Source: DATJYV01 sp035499415 (GTDB lineage Bacteria; Bacteroidota; Ignavibacteria; UBA10030). Taken from it: DNA of 13,529 nt. This document shows positions 1-6,531 of this stretch, in pieces (the stretch's first letter is position 1; each line of letters begins with the position of its first letter). The stretch covers positions 1 to 13,529 of the forward strand of contig DATJYV010000147.1 of the NCBI GenBank assembly GCA_035499415.1, written 5' to 3'. Below the pieces are notes generated by a model that was not told the DNA's origin, ran no database searches, and was given only the letters and a program-made list of their open reading frames with translations. The position numbers and the translations under genes were made by a program.

Positions 1-689
1 CGCTCACCCAGGAATGCCACATTCCCAAATTCATCCGCGATGACCTGTGCCTCGATGTGCTTCGGTGCTTCGAAATATTTTTCGATATAGAGGCGGCCAC
101 TTCCGAACGACGCCGTCGATTCCGACTGCGCCAGGCGGAACTGACTTGCCATTTCTCCAGCGCTCCGCACAACCCGCATCCCTTTTCCCCCGCCGCCGGC
201 GGCCGCTTTCAATAGAACCGGATATCCAAGTTCCGCCGCGACCGTCGCCGCCGCATCGTGGTCGGTCAGGGGATTTGCCGTACCGGGAGCGACGGGCACG
301 CCAATCGATAATGCATGCTTCCGCGCCGCCAGCTTGTCTCCCATCAACCGGATCGCCGATGCCTTCGGCCCGATGAACACAAGCCCTTCCCGTTCTGCAC
401 GTTCTGCAAAGGCCGGGTTTTCCGACAGAAACCCATACCCCGGATGAATCGCATCCGCGCCGGACTCTTTGGCGCACGCAAGAATCTTCTCCTGGTTGAG
501 ATATGTGTCTGATGCTGACGACCCGGTCAACGCGTACGCTTCATCCGAGAGGCGGACGTGAAGGGCATTGCGGTCTTCGTCGGAAAAGACGGTGACAGTC
601 GTGATGTCCATTTCGCGGCAGGTCCGGATGATGCGGACGGCAATCTCGCCGCGATTGGCGATGAGGATTTTCCGGATGGGTAATCCCAT
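1..689 (-). CDS. Biotin carboxylase subunit of a biotin-dependent carboxylase (N-terminal part, cut by left edge)
   Basis: This enzyme carboxylates biotin on a carrier protein using ATP and bicarbonate, feeding an acyl-CoA or pyruvate carboxylase in the cytoplasm. The 229 visible residues begin with the family's opening (ILIANRGEIAVRI at 8-20), followed by HPGYGFLSEN at 82-91, MGDK at 116-119 and the ATP-grasp glycine loop KAAAGGGGKGMRVV at 161-174. The catalytic and biotin-binding C-terminal part lies outside the window. The ATG at 689 sits 4 bases after the mutS2 stop, with a GGAA about 8 bases upstream inside the mutS2 end, so it is the last visible gene of the yqeY-cvpA-mutS2 operon. No biotin carrier or carboxyltransferase gene is visible, so acetyl-CoA, propionyl-CoA or pyruvate as the final acceptor cannot be told apart. 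Family certain, substrate unknown. Confidence 0.95.
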   Translation of the reverse strand, partial: MGLPIRKILIANRGEIAVRIIRTCREMDITTVTVFSDEDRNALHVRLSDEAYALTGSSASDTYLNQEKILACAKESGADAIHPGYGFLSENPAFAERAEREGLVFIGPKASAIRLMGDKLAARKHALSIGVPVAPGTANPLTDHDAAATVAAELGYPVLLKAAAGGGGKGMRVVRSAGEMASQFRLAQSESTASFGSGRLYIEKYFEAPKHIEAQVIADEFGNVAFLGE

Positions 690-693
690 TCGA

Positions 694-3045
694 TTATTCC
701 AGCTCGACGACCGTCACACCCGCCCCTCCTTCATTCCATTCTCCCAGGTGGTGCGACTTCACATGCGGGTATTTCGAGAGATACTCCGTTACCCGTTTTC
801 GAAGCGCTCCGGTTCCCTTGCCGTGAATAATATCCACGCGGTGCAAACCTGCGCTGTAGGCATTGTCCAGAAATCGTTCAACGTCGGCAATCGCCTCATC
901 TCCCAGTTTGCCACGGACGTCGAGCTCCGTGGTCCCCTCGAGCTCATACCCCGACGTGGATGCAGCGATAGGTTCCGTGGTGCGAGTCGACCTCGCGAGA
1001 TCGTCTCTCGAAACCCGAAGCGTTGCATTCCCCCATGAAACGGAAACCATGGAGCCCTGAACGGCGACGACTTCACCGACCTGATGCCCTTCCTTGAGCC
1101 GGACAAAATCGCCCACAACCAGCGGACCCTCCGTCGGGGTGGGAGCGGTCTCCGGCTCGCGAATTTCCTGGGAAATGGCGCGAAGAACGTTTCGCGCCTC
1201 TCTGACAACCTCTGAGTCGTGTCCCCGTTCCCGGATGCTCTTGACGGCCTCTTCGATCCGCGCCCGTGCGCTCCGGACCAGTTCGCGCGCTTCGGCTGCC
1301 GCCTTTTTGCGCAGGAGCGCCGCATCACGGTTAAGCTCGTCCAGTCTCGTCTCGTACTTTGCCGTCAGTTTTTGGAGCCGCTCCTGCTCCTGAGAACTCT
1401 CGGTGGCGATGCGACGGGAGCTCTGCATTTGTTTCTCGAGGTCGAGAAGAAGTTCCTCGAGCCGAGTTTTTTCCATCCCCAATTCACTTCGCGCCCGGCT
1501 CAGGATGGGACCGGGAATCCCCATCCGCTCCGCCAGCTCAAACGCATAACTCCCGCCCGGAATCCCCTTCCGAAACCGGTAGGTTGGACGAAGCGATCCC
1601 TGGTCGAATTCCATCGACCCGTTCACAACGCCCGATGTCTCATGGGCGAAAATCTTCAACGAGCCGTGATGCGTCGTTGCAATCGTCGTCGCTCTTCTTC
1701 CCGTAAGCTCGCGCAAAAACGCGACCGCCAGCGCTCCGCCTTCTGCTGGGTCGGTTCCTGCCCCGATTTCGTCGATAAGAACGAGAGAACGTTCATCGGA
1801 TTCGGCCAGAATCGCTTTTAATCTCTCGAGGTGCGAACTGAACGAACTCAGGTCGTTTTCGATCGATTGGTCATCTCCGATGTCCACGAACAGCCGGTCG
1901 AATGGATGGAGGGTGGTTTCACTTTGAGCCGGTACATGGATGCCCGCCTGATAGCATGCGCATATGAGGCCAACGGTTTTCATTGTCACCGTTTTTCCGC
2001 CCGCGTTCGGGCCCGTGATGACGAGCGTCTGTTCGTCGGGTCCCAGGGTGAGGGAAAGCGGGACGACTTCTTCGCGTGTGTGACGTTGGAGGAGGATCGG
2101 GTGACGTGCCTGGTCGAGGATGAATTCGCGGCTCGGGCTCGTCGTCGGGGCTATGCCGAGTATCTCGATCGAGTACTTGGCCCGGGCAACGATGGCGTCG
2201 ATTCTTGCGAGCGATTCCAGCGACTCCGCGAGAGGCTCCCGGATCTCGCCCACTTGCCTGGTTAATGCGAGAAGGATTCGCGATATCTCGCGCTCGAGCC
2301 GAAGATGGAGCTCACGAAGGTCGTTATTCAACTCGAGGACTTCGGTCGGTTCCACGTAAACGGTCGCCCCCGTCGCCGATGTGGAATGGACAAACCCCGA
2401 AACGCGGTTCTTGAATTCGGCCTTGACCGGTATGACCAGCCGTCCTTCCCTCGTCGTCAGTATCTCATCCTGGACTAGCTCTTCCTTCGAAACCCGCCGC
2501 AGGATCGCCATGAGCCGCCGCCGCAGCGTCTCGGACGCCTCGGCGATTGCCCGCCGAATATGGAGCAATTCGCGGCTCGCGGAATCCTTCACCGAACCCT
2601 CGGCATCGAAGGTTTCGAGAATATTGTACTCGACGACCTTCTCGACGAGGAGTTGACTCGCATAAGAAGCGAGAATGGGGCATCGATCCTTCCGCTTGAT
2701 GAGGAACGCATGCAAAAGGCGGGAAATTTGGAGGGTGAACGCAACGTCGAGCAATTCCTGAACCGTCAGGGATTGGTTCTCGACCGCCGTCTTCCGCAGT
2801 GGTATGCGAACATCCTTGAATCCGTCGAGCGGGATGCTCCCTTCCGCTATCAGAAGCTCCTTTGCCTCCGTGACCCGGCGATGCTCCAAATCAATCACAT
2901 TGGCGTCGCGAAGGGGGACGATTTCCGCGATGCGCTCTTTTCCGATTATCGAAACTGCGTGTGCGCTGATGCGCTCGAGGACTTTCTCGAACTCGATCTT
3001 CTTGAGTCCTTCGGCAGAGACCGTCAGGAGCGGCGAGGATTGCAT
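694..3045 (-). CDS. mutS2: Endonuclease MutS2 (MutS-like ATPase with Smr nuclease domain)
   Basis: MutS2 is a MutS-family ATPase that lacks the mismatch-recognition domain. Known members act on branched DNA to limit recombination or rescue collided ribosomes. The 783 residues show the usual order: a helical core (about 1-300), Walker A GPNAGGKT at 345-352, the SSFSSHL signature near 400-406, Walker B LVLIDEIGAGTDP at 421-433, ATTHH at 456-460, and a charged coiled-coil stretch at about 520-625. A small beta domain around 643-680 precedes the C-terminal Smr domain, which has LDVRG at 708-712 and HGKGTGALR at 741-749. Length and motifs are typical, so the protein should be intact. The ATG at 3045 has only a weak GGGA upstream. 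It follows a CvpA-family gene, an arrangement also known from Bacillus (yshB, polX, mutSB), though polX is absent here. Confidence 0.97.
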   Translation of the reverse strand: MQSSPLLTVSAEGLKKIEFEKVLERISAHAVSIIGKERIAEIVPLRDANVIDLEHRRVTEAKELLIAEGSIPLDGFKDVRIPLRKTAVENQSLTVQELLDVAFTLQISRLLHAFLIKRKDRCPILASYASQLLVEKVVEYNILETFDAEGSVKDSASRELLHIRRAIAEASETLRRRLMAILRRVSKEELVQDEILTTREGRLVIPVKAEFKNRVSGFVHSTSATGATVYVEPTEVLELNNDLRELHLRLEREISRILLALTRQVGEIREPLAESLESLARIDAIVARAKYSIEILGIAPTTSPSREFILDQARHPILLQRHTREEVVPLSLTLGPDEQTLVITGPNAGGKTVTMKTVGLICACYQAGIHVPAQSETTLHPFDRLFVDIGDDQSIENDLSSFSSHLERLKAILAESDERSLVLIDEIGAGTDPAEGGALAVAFLRELTGRRATTIATTHHGSLKIFAHETSGVVNGSMEFDQGSLRPTYRFRKGIPGGSYAFELAERMGIPGPILSRARSELGMEKTRLEELLLDLEKQMQSSRRIATESSQEQERLQKLTAKYETRLDELNRDAALLRKKAAAEARELVRSARARIEEAVKSIRERGHDSEVVREARNVLRAISQEIREPETAPTPTEGPLVVGDFVRLKEGHQVGEVVAVQGSMVSVSWGNATLRVSRDDLARSTRTTEPIAASTSGYELEGTTELDVRGKLGDEAIADVERFLDNAYSAGLHRVDIIHGKGTGALRKRVTEYLSKYPHVKSHHLGEWNEGGAGVTVVELE

Positions 3046-3093
3046 AAGATCCCGGAGTTCAGAGCCGGGCTTTGCGCAAAGTGGGAAGCGAGG

Positions 3094-3681
3094 TCACTGC
3101 GTGGAAGATCTACCTGTAGAAGCAGTATCGCCTAGCGCCTTAAACCGACTCTTGAAGGCGTCTCCGGGAGATTCAACTCCCTGTTTTTCCAGACCCTTCA
3201 TGGCATCCTTGGATTCGGGGCCGAAGTTCACAAGGAAATCCACGATCTCAGGCGCAATATTGACAACCGGCTTGTAGAGCCGTGAATCCCGCGCCGTGGC
3301 CCGCGACGGAGCCCCTTCCATGGCAAAGATCATGAGCATCGCGCTGGCGAAGAGAATTCCTTCACCAAACCCCAGGGCACAGCCGCCGACACGATCGGCG
3401 ATACCTCCGATTTTATAGCCGTCTGCCGCGAGCCGATAGATCAATCCTTGAAGGAATACGATGACGAAAAAAATCGTCAGAAATCCTTTCATGGGGGCCT
3501 CGGAAGGAGGGACGTCCAACAGGGATGTCAGGAGCTGGCCTACATCCCGCATGAACAGCTGGCCGACAACCAGGGCGACAACCATCGATCCGATAGCGAC
3601 GAGCTTGCGCACGATCCCGTCTCGAAATCCGAGAACGGAAGTGAAGATGACCGGAACGCCGAGCAGCATATCGAGGAGCAT
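3094..3681 (-). CDS. CvpA-family inner-membrane protein
   Basis: This 195-residue protein belongs to the CvpA family, named for colicin V production in E. coli; its biochemical role is poorly defined. Four hydrophobic segments are visible at about 1-20, 26-45, 65-84 and 99-120. Small-residue motifs typical of the family occur at GFRDG (18-22) and in the glycine-rich stretch before the fourth segment (GGCALGFGEG). A polar tail of about 70 residues with charged and Ser/Thr-rich ends follows and is probably cytoplasmic. The ATG at 3681 has a good Shine-Dalgarno GGAGG 7 bases upstream, inside the last codons of yqeY, whose stop is only 3 bases away, so the two are probably translationally coupled. 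Downstream lies mutS2, 48 bases on. The family call rests on topology, size, motifs and the mutS2 neighbour. Confidence 0.88.
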   Translation of the reverse strand: MLLDMLLGVPVIFTSVLGFRDGIVRKLVAIGSMVVALVVGQLFMRDVGQLLTSLLDVPPSEAPMKGFLTIFFVIVFLQGLIYRLAADGYKIGGIADRVGGCALGFGEGILFASAMLMIFAMEGAPSRATARDSRLYKPVVNIAPEIVDFLVNFGPESKDAMKGLEKQGVESPGDAFKSRFKALGDTASTGRSSTQ

Positions 3682-3684
3682 GGT

Positions 3685-4134
3685 CTATCCTCCGAGCTTC
3701 TTCAAGACGATTTCCTGGACGACCTTTCCATCCACTCTCCCCTTCAGTTCTTTCATCGCCGCAGGCATTACTTTTCCCAGGTCTTTGACGCTCGCAGCTC
3801 CCGATTCAAGCACGATGCGAGAGACAACCGCCTCAACCTCTTCCCTGCTCATTTGTTTCGGAAGATAGCTGTTGATGATCTCCAATTCCTTCTGTTCCTG
3901 GTTGACCAGGTCTGAACGGCCGGCCTTCTCGTACATTTCGATGGCTTCCTTGCGCTTCTTTGCAGCAGTCAGGAGTGCCGACATTTCGTCGTCAACTGTC
4001 AGTTCTTTGCCCGTTCCCCGCTTCGAGAGCTCGATAAGGTGGGCGCGGATCAATCGGACGGTGTTGAGACGAATCTGGTCTCCGGATTTCATCGCGGCCT
4101 TCAGGTCGTCGTTTATCCGGTCGTTCAGTGTCAT
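3685..4134 (-). CDS. yqeY: YqeY-like GatB/YqeY domain protein
   Basis: A 149-residue soluble helical protein of the YqeY family. Its fold is related to the C-terminal tRNA-binding tail of GatB, the amidotransferase subunit that makes Gln-tRNA or Asn-tRNA, but YqeY stands alone and its function is unproven. Typical features are the opening MTLNDRINDDLKAAMKSGD, RLNTVRLIRA at about 22-31, the KKRKEAIEMYEKAGRSDL stretch at 59-76, the YLPKQMS segment, and the closing GKVMPAAMKELKGRVDGK. The ATG at 4134 is supported by AGGAG 7 bases upstream. In many bacteria yqeY follows rpsU; no rpsU is seen here. It heads a tight group with the CvpA gene, mutS2 and the biotin carboxylase gene. A hairpin with a T-tract lies about 10 bases before its Shine-Dalgarno. 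Confidence 0.95.
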   Translation of the reverse strand: MTLNDRINDDLKAAMKSGDQIRLNTVRLIRAHLIELSKRGTGKELTVDDEMSALLTAAKKRKEAIEMYEKAGRSDLVNQEQKELEIINSYLPKQMSREEVEAVVSRIVLESGAASVKDLGKVMPAAMKELKGRVDGKVVQEIVLKKLGG

Positions 4135-4150
4135 GATCTCACTCCTGGTA

Positions 4151-4183
4151 AAACAAAAAGGCAGACCGTCTTTTGCCTGCCCT
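4151..4183 (-). terminator. Weak intrinsic terminator or attenuator ahead of yqeY
   Basis: Read on the minus strand, AGGGCAG (4183-4177) can pair with CTGCCTT (4164-4158) around a 12-base loop, giving 7 pairs including one G-U, followed directly by TTTTTGTTT. This looks like a short Rho-independent terminator. It could end transcripts coming from the SDR gene, whose stop is about 100 bases upstream. However, only about 10 bases separate the T-tract from the yqeY Shine-Dalgarno, leaving no room for a promoter after it. If real, it should act as a partial terminator or an attenuator in the yqeY leader. The stem is short, so confidence is modest. Confidence 0.4.
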
Positions 4184-4286
4184 GGCTTGCTTCGCCTGTG
4201 TGCCTCTCATCGTCCGTCCTGGTCCCGTCAGTGAGTTCAATATTCGATGAAGGCAAGGTACAAAAAACAATCCGGACCTGCCAGCA

Positions 4287-5000
4287 TCACAATCCTCCCG
4301 CTGCTTTCAGCACCGTTCCGTTCACGGCACCGCCTCCCTCGGAGCAAAGATACAGTATCATCTCCGCGATCGCATCCGGCTTCACCCATGCGTCGAACTT
4401 CTCTCCCGGCATAGAGGACCTGTTGGCAGGTGTATCGATGATGCTCGGAGCAACTGCGTTGACGGTTATTCCGGTACCTTTGACCTCCCGGGCCGCTATT
4501 TCGGTGAGCAGCGCAACACCCGATTTCGAAACTCCATACGCCGCCCGGCCCGGCGCCGGCGACAAGGCGCTCATGGCAGAAACATTGATCACCCTCCCGA
4601 ATCCCGATCCCTTCATTCGCCGCAATGCTTCCCGTGTGCACACAAAAGCCGACCTCAGGTTGAGTCTCATCATGAGGTCCCACGCTTCGAGCGTCGTCTC
4701 CTCCACCGATGCGCCGGCAACATATCCGCCGACCGTATTGACGACGACGTCAACGCGCCGCGCACGCCGGACAATTTCGTCAAAAAGCCGCACGACCGAC
4801 GGCTCGTCCGTCACGTCTGCGGGGATGTAAGCAGGAAAACCGTCGGTGCCTGGGTCGCCCGGAGGCGGTGTGCCCGGTGTGATTGTCGCAAACACCGACC
4901 AACCCTCGCGCTTGAAACGGGCAACGAGGACCGAGCCAAGCCCTCCGGTGCCGCCGGTGACGAGCACGACCTTTCCATTCGTCGGCGCTCCCCCTGTCAT
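4287..5000 (-). CDS. SDR-family oxidoreductase resembling dihydropteridine reductase
   Basis: A 237-residue NAD(P)-dependent short-chain dehydrogenase/reductase. The cofactor loop TGGTGGLG is at 15-22, NTVGGY (88-93) replaces the classical NNAG, N114 fits the active-site Asn, and YGVSK gives Y155 and K159. The residue 13 before the Tyr, normally the catalytic Ser, is Ala142, with Ser at 141 and 144 instead. From memory of the family, the VGGY segment, Ala at this position and the later stretch DTPANRSSMP...FDAW (189-205) resemble quinonoid dihydropteridine reductase (human QDPR has DTPMNRKSMP). A QDPR-like reductase is therefore plausible, but the substrate is unproven. I chose ATG 5000, which has GGTGGT about 6 bases upstream. 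A TTG at 5021 would add 7 residues ahead of the fold. It lies 57 bases after the barrel gene on the same strand. Confidence 0.9.
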   Translation of the reverse strand: MTGGAPTNGKVVLVTGGTGGLGSVLVARFKREGWSVFATITPGTPPPGDPGTDGFPAYIPADVTDEPSVVRLFDEIVRRARRVDVVVNTVGGYVAGASVEETTLEAWDLMMRLNLRSAFVCTREALRRMKGSGFGRVINVSAMSALSPAPGRAAYGVSKSGVALLTEIAAREVKGTGITVNAVAPSIIDTPANRSSMPGEKFDAWVKPDAIAEMILYLCSEGGGAVNGTVLKAAGGL

Positions 5001-5057
5001 GCCCACACCACCGTCAAACAAAATGTTTTTCTCAAAATCACAATCGCTCTGCGTTTG

Positions 5058-6185
5058 TCAAAAAGGATGGGCCTTGTGAGGTCCCAGGGAGAACATGAAT
5101 TGAAGTGCGATATTATTGACCGACACTTTTGAAGAGCCGGGTGCCTGAGTCTGCGTGAACTCGTATTCCAGGCGCAGCGCGGTCGTTTCTTCGACCGGGT
5201 AGAAACCGAGAAACACTGCCGCCCCCTGGGCCCTGTCGTCGGCAGAATACGGAGATTGCGACCAGTCAAGCCGCGCTCCGATGCTGAAGGTTTTCTCAAA
5301 TTGGAAGTCCCCGAAAATGTATGCGCCGCTGGTACTTATCGCCGACTGAACTCCGGCCGTCGACTCGATGATCCGATGATTGAGCAGTCCCTCTCCCTGC
5401 AATGTAAGCGACGTGGAGGAACTCGGCCGCCACTTAAACTTGAAGTCGAAGTTTCCGTAGTAGAATCGAAGCATATGGTACGGGTCATGGATACCGGTCA
5501 AGCCGCTGAGGCCTACTTCGAGGTCGGTGAACTTGTCGAGCGTGAACAATGCCATAAGACGCGCTGAGTTCGCGTAAGAGACCTTGCTCCCCACTGTGTC
5601 TTCAAGCCCCGCGGCGCCGGACAGGGATCCCTTGGCGGGGTCGATTCCAGCAATGGAAGTTCCTTTGATCACATCAACGGTGAGGCGGCTGTACACATCC
5701 CCCGTCAGGAGCAACGTGCTTGCAGCAATTCCCAGGTCGTTGATCCCTTCGTCTCCCGTGAACCTTTCCAAGCTCAACGGTTTTGAAACGAACGGCCACG
5801 CATGAGGGTGAAGGGAATTCAAGTCGCCGAATTCCTCAAGGTATTTTCCCACCTTGAGGTTGAGGTCGAGCGGAAGCCCGCGGAGAAATGTCGCGTACCC
5901 TTCTTTAATCTCTACCGGTTCGCTTCCCAGGCCGGACTTCGTGAGGAAAATATCGCCGCGCGCATACGGATTCAGGCTTCCCTGAATCGCGACTTCAAAA
6001 TCCTCAAGATTGAATTGCGGTGTGCTGAACTGTCGCTTGGCCGGCAGGTCGGACCCGTCATTCGTATCGATTCGGAACAGCGGAATCACACTGATGTCCG
6101 GGTTTGTAGTCCCTTGCGCGTTCGTTCTGCCGGAGAGCGCCGCTGAGAGGGATGCAACCATCAACGCTATTCGTGGAATCCGCAT
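5058..6185 (-). CDS. Outer-membrane beta-barrel (porin-like) protein
   Basis: A 375-residue exported protein. A signal peptide (MRIPRIALMVASLSAALSG..., cleavage likely near NAQ at 23-25) is followed by NPDISVIPLFRID and a conserved-looking segment with NLEDFEVAIQGSLNPYARGD, a KEGYATF strand, KVGKYLEEFGDLN and LHPHAWPF. The rest alternates polar and hydrophobic residues in short strands with aromatic belts, and the chain ends in Phe, as barrel proteins often do. I recall similar openings (NPDIS..., NPYAR, LHPH..PF) in uncharacterised or metal-linked outer-membrane proteins, but I cannot name the family firmly. Start: ATG 6185 has AGGGGAGG exactly 6 bases upstream, whereas ATG 6191 abuts that site. 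A longer frame opening with TTG at 6389 overlaps the putative promoter and lacks a signal peptide at its start. The substrate is unknown. Confidence 0.8.
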   Translation of the reverse strand: MRIPRIALMVASLSAALSGRTNAQGTTNPDISVIPLFRIDTNDGSDLPAKRQFSTPQFNLEDFEVAIQGSLNPYARGDIFLTKSGLGSEPVEIKEGYATFLRGLPLDLNLKVGKYLEEFGDLNSLHPHAWPFVSKPLSLERFTGDEGINDLGIAASTLLLTGDVYSRLTVDVIKGTSIAGIDPAKGSLSGAAGLEDTVGSKVSYANSARLMALFTLDKFTDLEVGLSGLTGIHDPYHMLRFYYGNFDFKFKWRPSSSTSLTLQGEGLLNHRIIESTAGVQSAISTSGAYIFGDFQFEKTFSIGARLDWSQSPYSADDRAQGAAVFLGFYPVEETTALRLEYEFTQTQAPGSSKVSVNNIALQFMFSLGPHKAHPF

Positions 6186-6191
6186 ATTCAT

Positions 6192-6199
6192 CCTCCCCT
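6192..6199 (-). promoter_or_regulatory. Shine-Dalgarno that fixes the barrel-gene start
   Basis: AGGGGAGG on the minus strand lies 6 bases before ATG 6185 and directly touches ATG 6191. The spacing favours 6185, which also puts the signal peptide at the very N-terminus. Confidence 0.75.
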
Positions 6200-6311
6200 G
6201 AATTTTCCGCCCTTCGCGGCCCGTGCATCCCTCCCTCTCCTGGTTTTCAGCGAGGATCGTGCCGTTCTGTGTCAAGGGCGTTTTATTGATGCGCATTGAT
6301 GGTTTGAGCGC

Positions 6312-6352
6312 CATGAAGTCTGGACGGTAGGATCCCCCTGCATGAAGCTGGA
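6312..6352. repeat. Imperfect direct repeat in the barrel-gene leader
   Basis: CATGAAGTCTGGA at 6312-6324 recurs as CATGAAGCTGGA at 6341-6352, identical except for one missing base, with starts 29 bases apart. Both copies lie between the putative promoter and the start codon, so they would be in the 5' leader RNA (as TCCAGCTTCATG and TCCAGACTTCATG). They could be a regulator or RNA-binding site, or chance; a two-copy repeat this short is weak evidence. Confidence 0.4.
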
Positions 6353-6386
6353 TCTGCTCGGCGCCGCCAGAGTCAGTAACATCGCT

Positions 6387-6417
6387 CAAATATATTGAAG
6401 ACGTTTTCGAGAATCAA
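6387..6417 (-). promoter_or_regulatory. Putative Bacteroidota-type promoter of the barrel gene
   Basis: On the minus strand TTG (6417-6415) is followed after exactly 20 bases by TATATTTG (6394-6387), matching the TTG / TAnnTTTG pattern of the Bacteroidota housekeeping sigma factor (-33 and -7 boxes). Transcription would start near 6380, giving a leader of about 195 bases before ATG 6185. The TTG codon of the longer reading frame (6389-6387) is part of the -7 box, which argues against translation starting there. Confidence 0.55.
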
Positions 6418-6518
6418 CGAAGAACACCGATTTTTGGTCGGGAAGCACCACGTCGAACTCTGTACACATTCCGTCTCTTTGCTATTCAGCCCAAGAAAAC
6501 GTATTTTTTTTTGCAACC

Positions 6519-6525
6519 AAGGAGG
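6519..6525 (+). promoter_or_regulatory. Shine-Dalgarno that fixes the peroxiredoxin start
   Basis: AAGGAGG lies 6 bases before ATG 6532. An in-frame TTG at 6511 is upstream of this site and would translate through it, so ATG 6532 is preferred. Starting at 6532 also places the signal peptide first. Confidence 0.85.
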
Positions 6526-6531
6526 AACGAA

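Larger units (their letters stand above)
6186..6531. other. Divergent intergenic region between the barrel and peroxiredoxin genes
   Basis: This 346-base stretch separates two genes transcribed away from each other and holds no convincing gene. On the minus side it carries a Bacteroidota-like promoter (6387-6417) and a leader of about 195 bases with two direct-repeat pairs (6312-6352 and 6285-6301, the latter including the palindrome ATGCGCAT). On the plus side it has a strong Shine-Dalgarno (6519-6525) preceded by nine Ts (6504-6512). I could not place a promoter for the peroxiredoxin gene. TCTCTTTG at 6474-6481 comes near the -7 pattern but lacks the A and any TTG at the right distance. No tRNA or known riboswitch pattern was recognised by eye. 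Confidence 0.7.

Noticed and set aside
2560..3135. 191-residue open frame on the plus strand across the start of mutS2
   Set aside because: It lies antisense to a complete, motif-rich mutS2 and shows no family motif; such shadow frames are expected in GC-rich sequence. The same applies to 1219-1821 and 1831-2265.
4184..4286. Possible tRNA or small RNA between the SDR and yqeY
   Set aside because: No T-arm with matching stem, no acceptor pairing and no CCA end could be found.
6186..6389. N-terminal extension of the barrel protein by 68 residues from a TTG at 6389
   Set aside because: The TTG is part of the putative -7 box, the extension is hydrophilic with no signal peptide at its start, and ATG 6185 has a strong Shine-Dalgarno at ideal spacing.
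6504..6512. Run of nine Ts before the peroxiredoxin Shine-Dalgarno, as a terminator tail or phase-variable tract
   Set aside because: No hairpin precedes it, so it is not a terminator; nine Ts outside the coding frame in one sequence cannot support phase variation.
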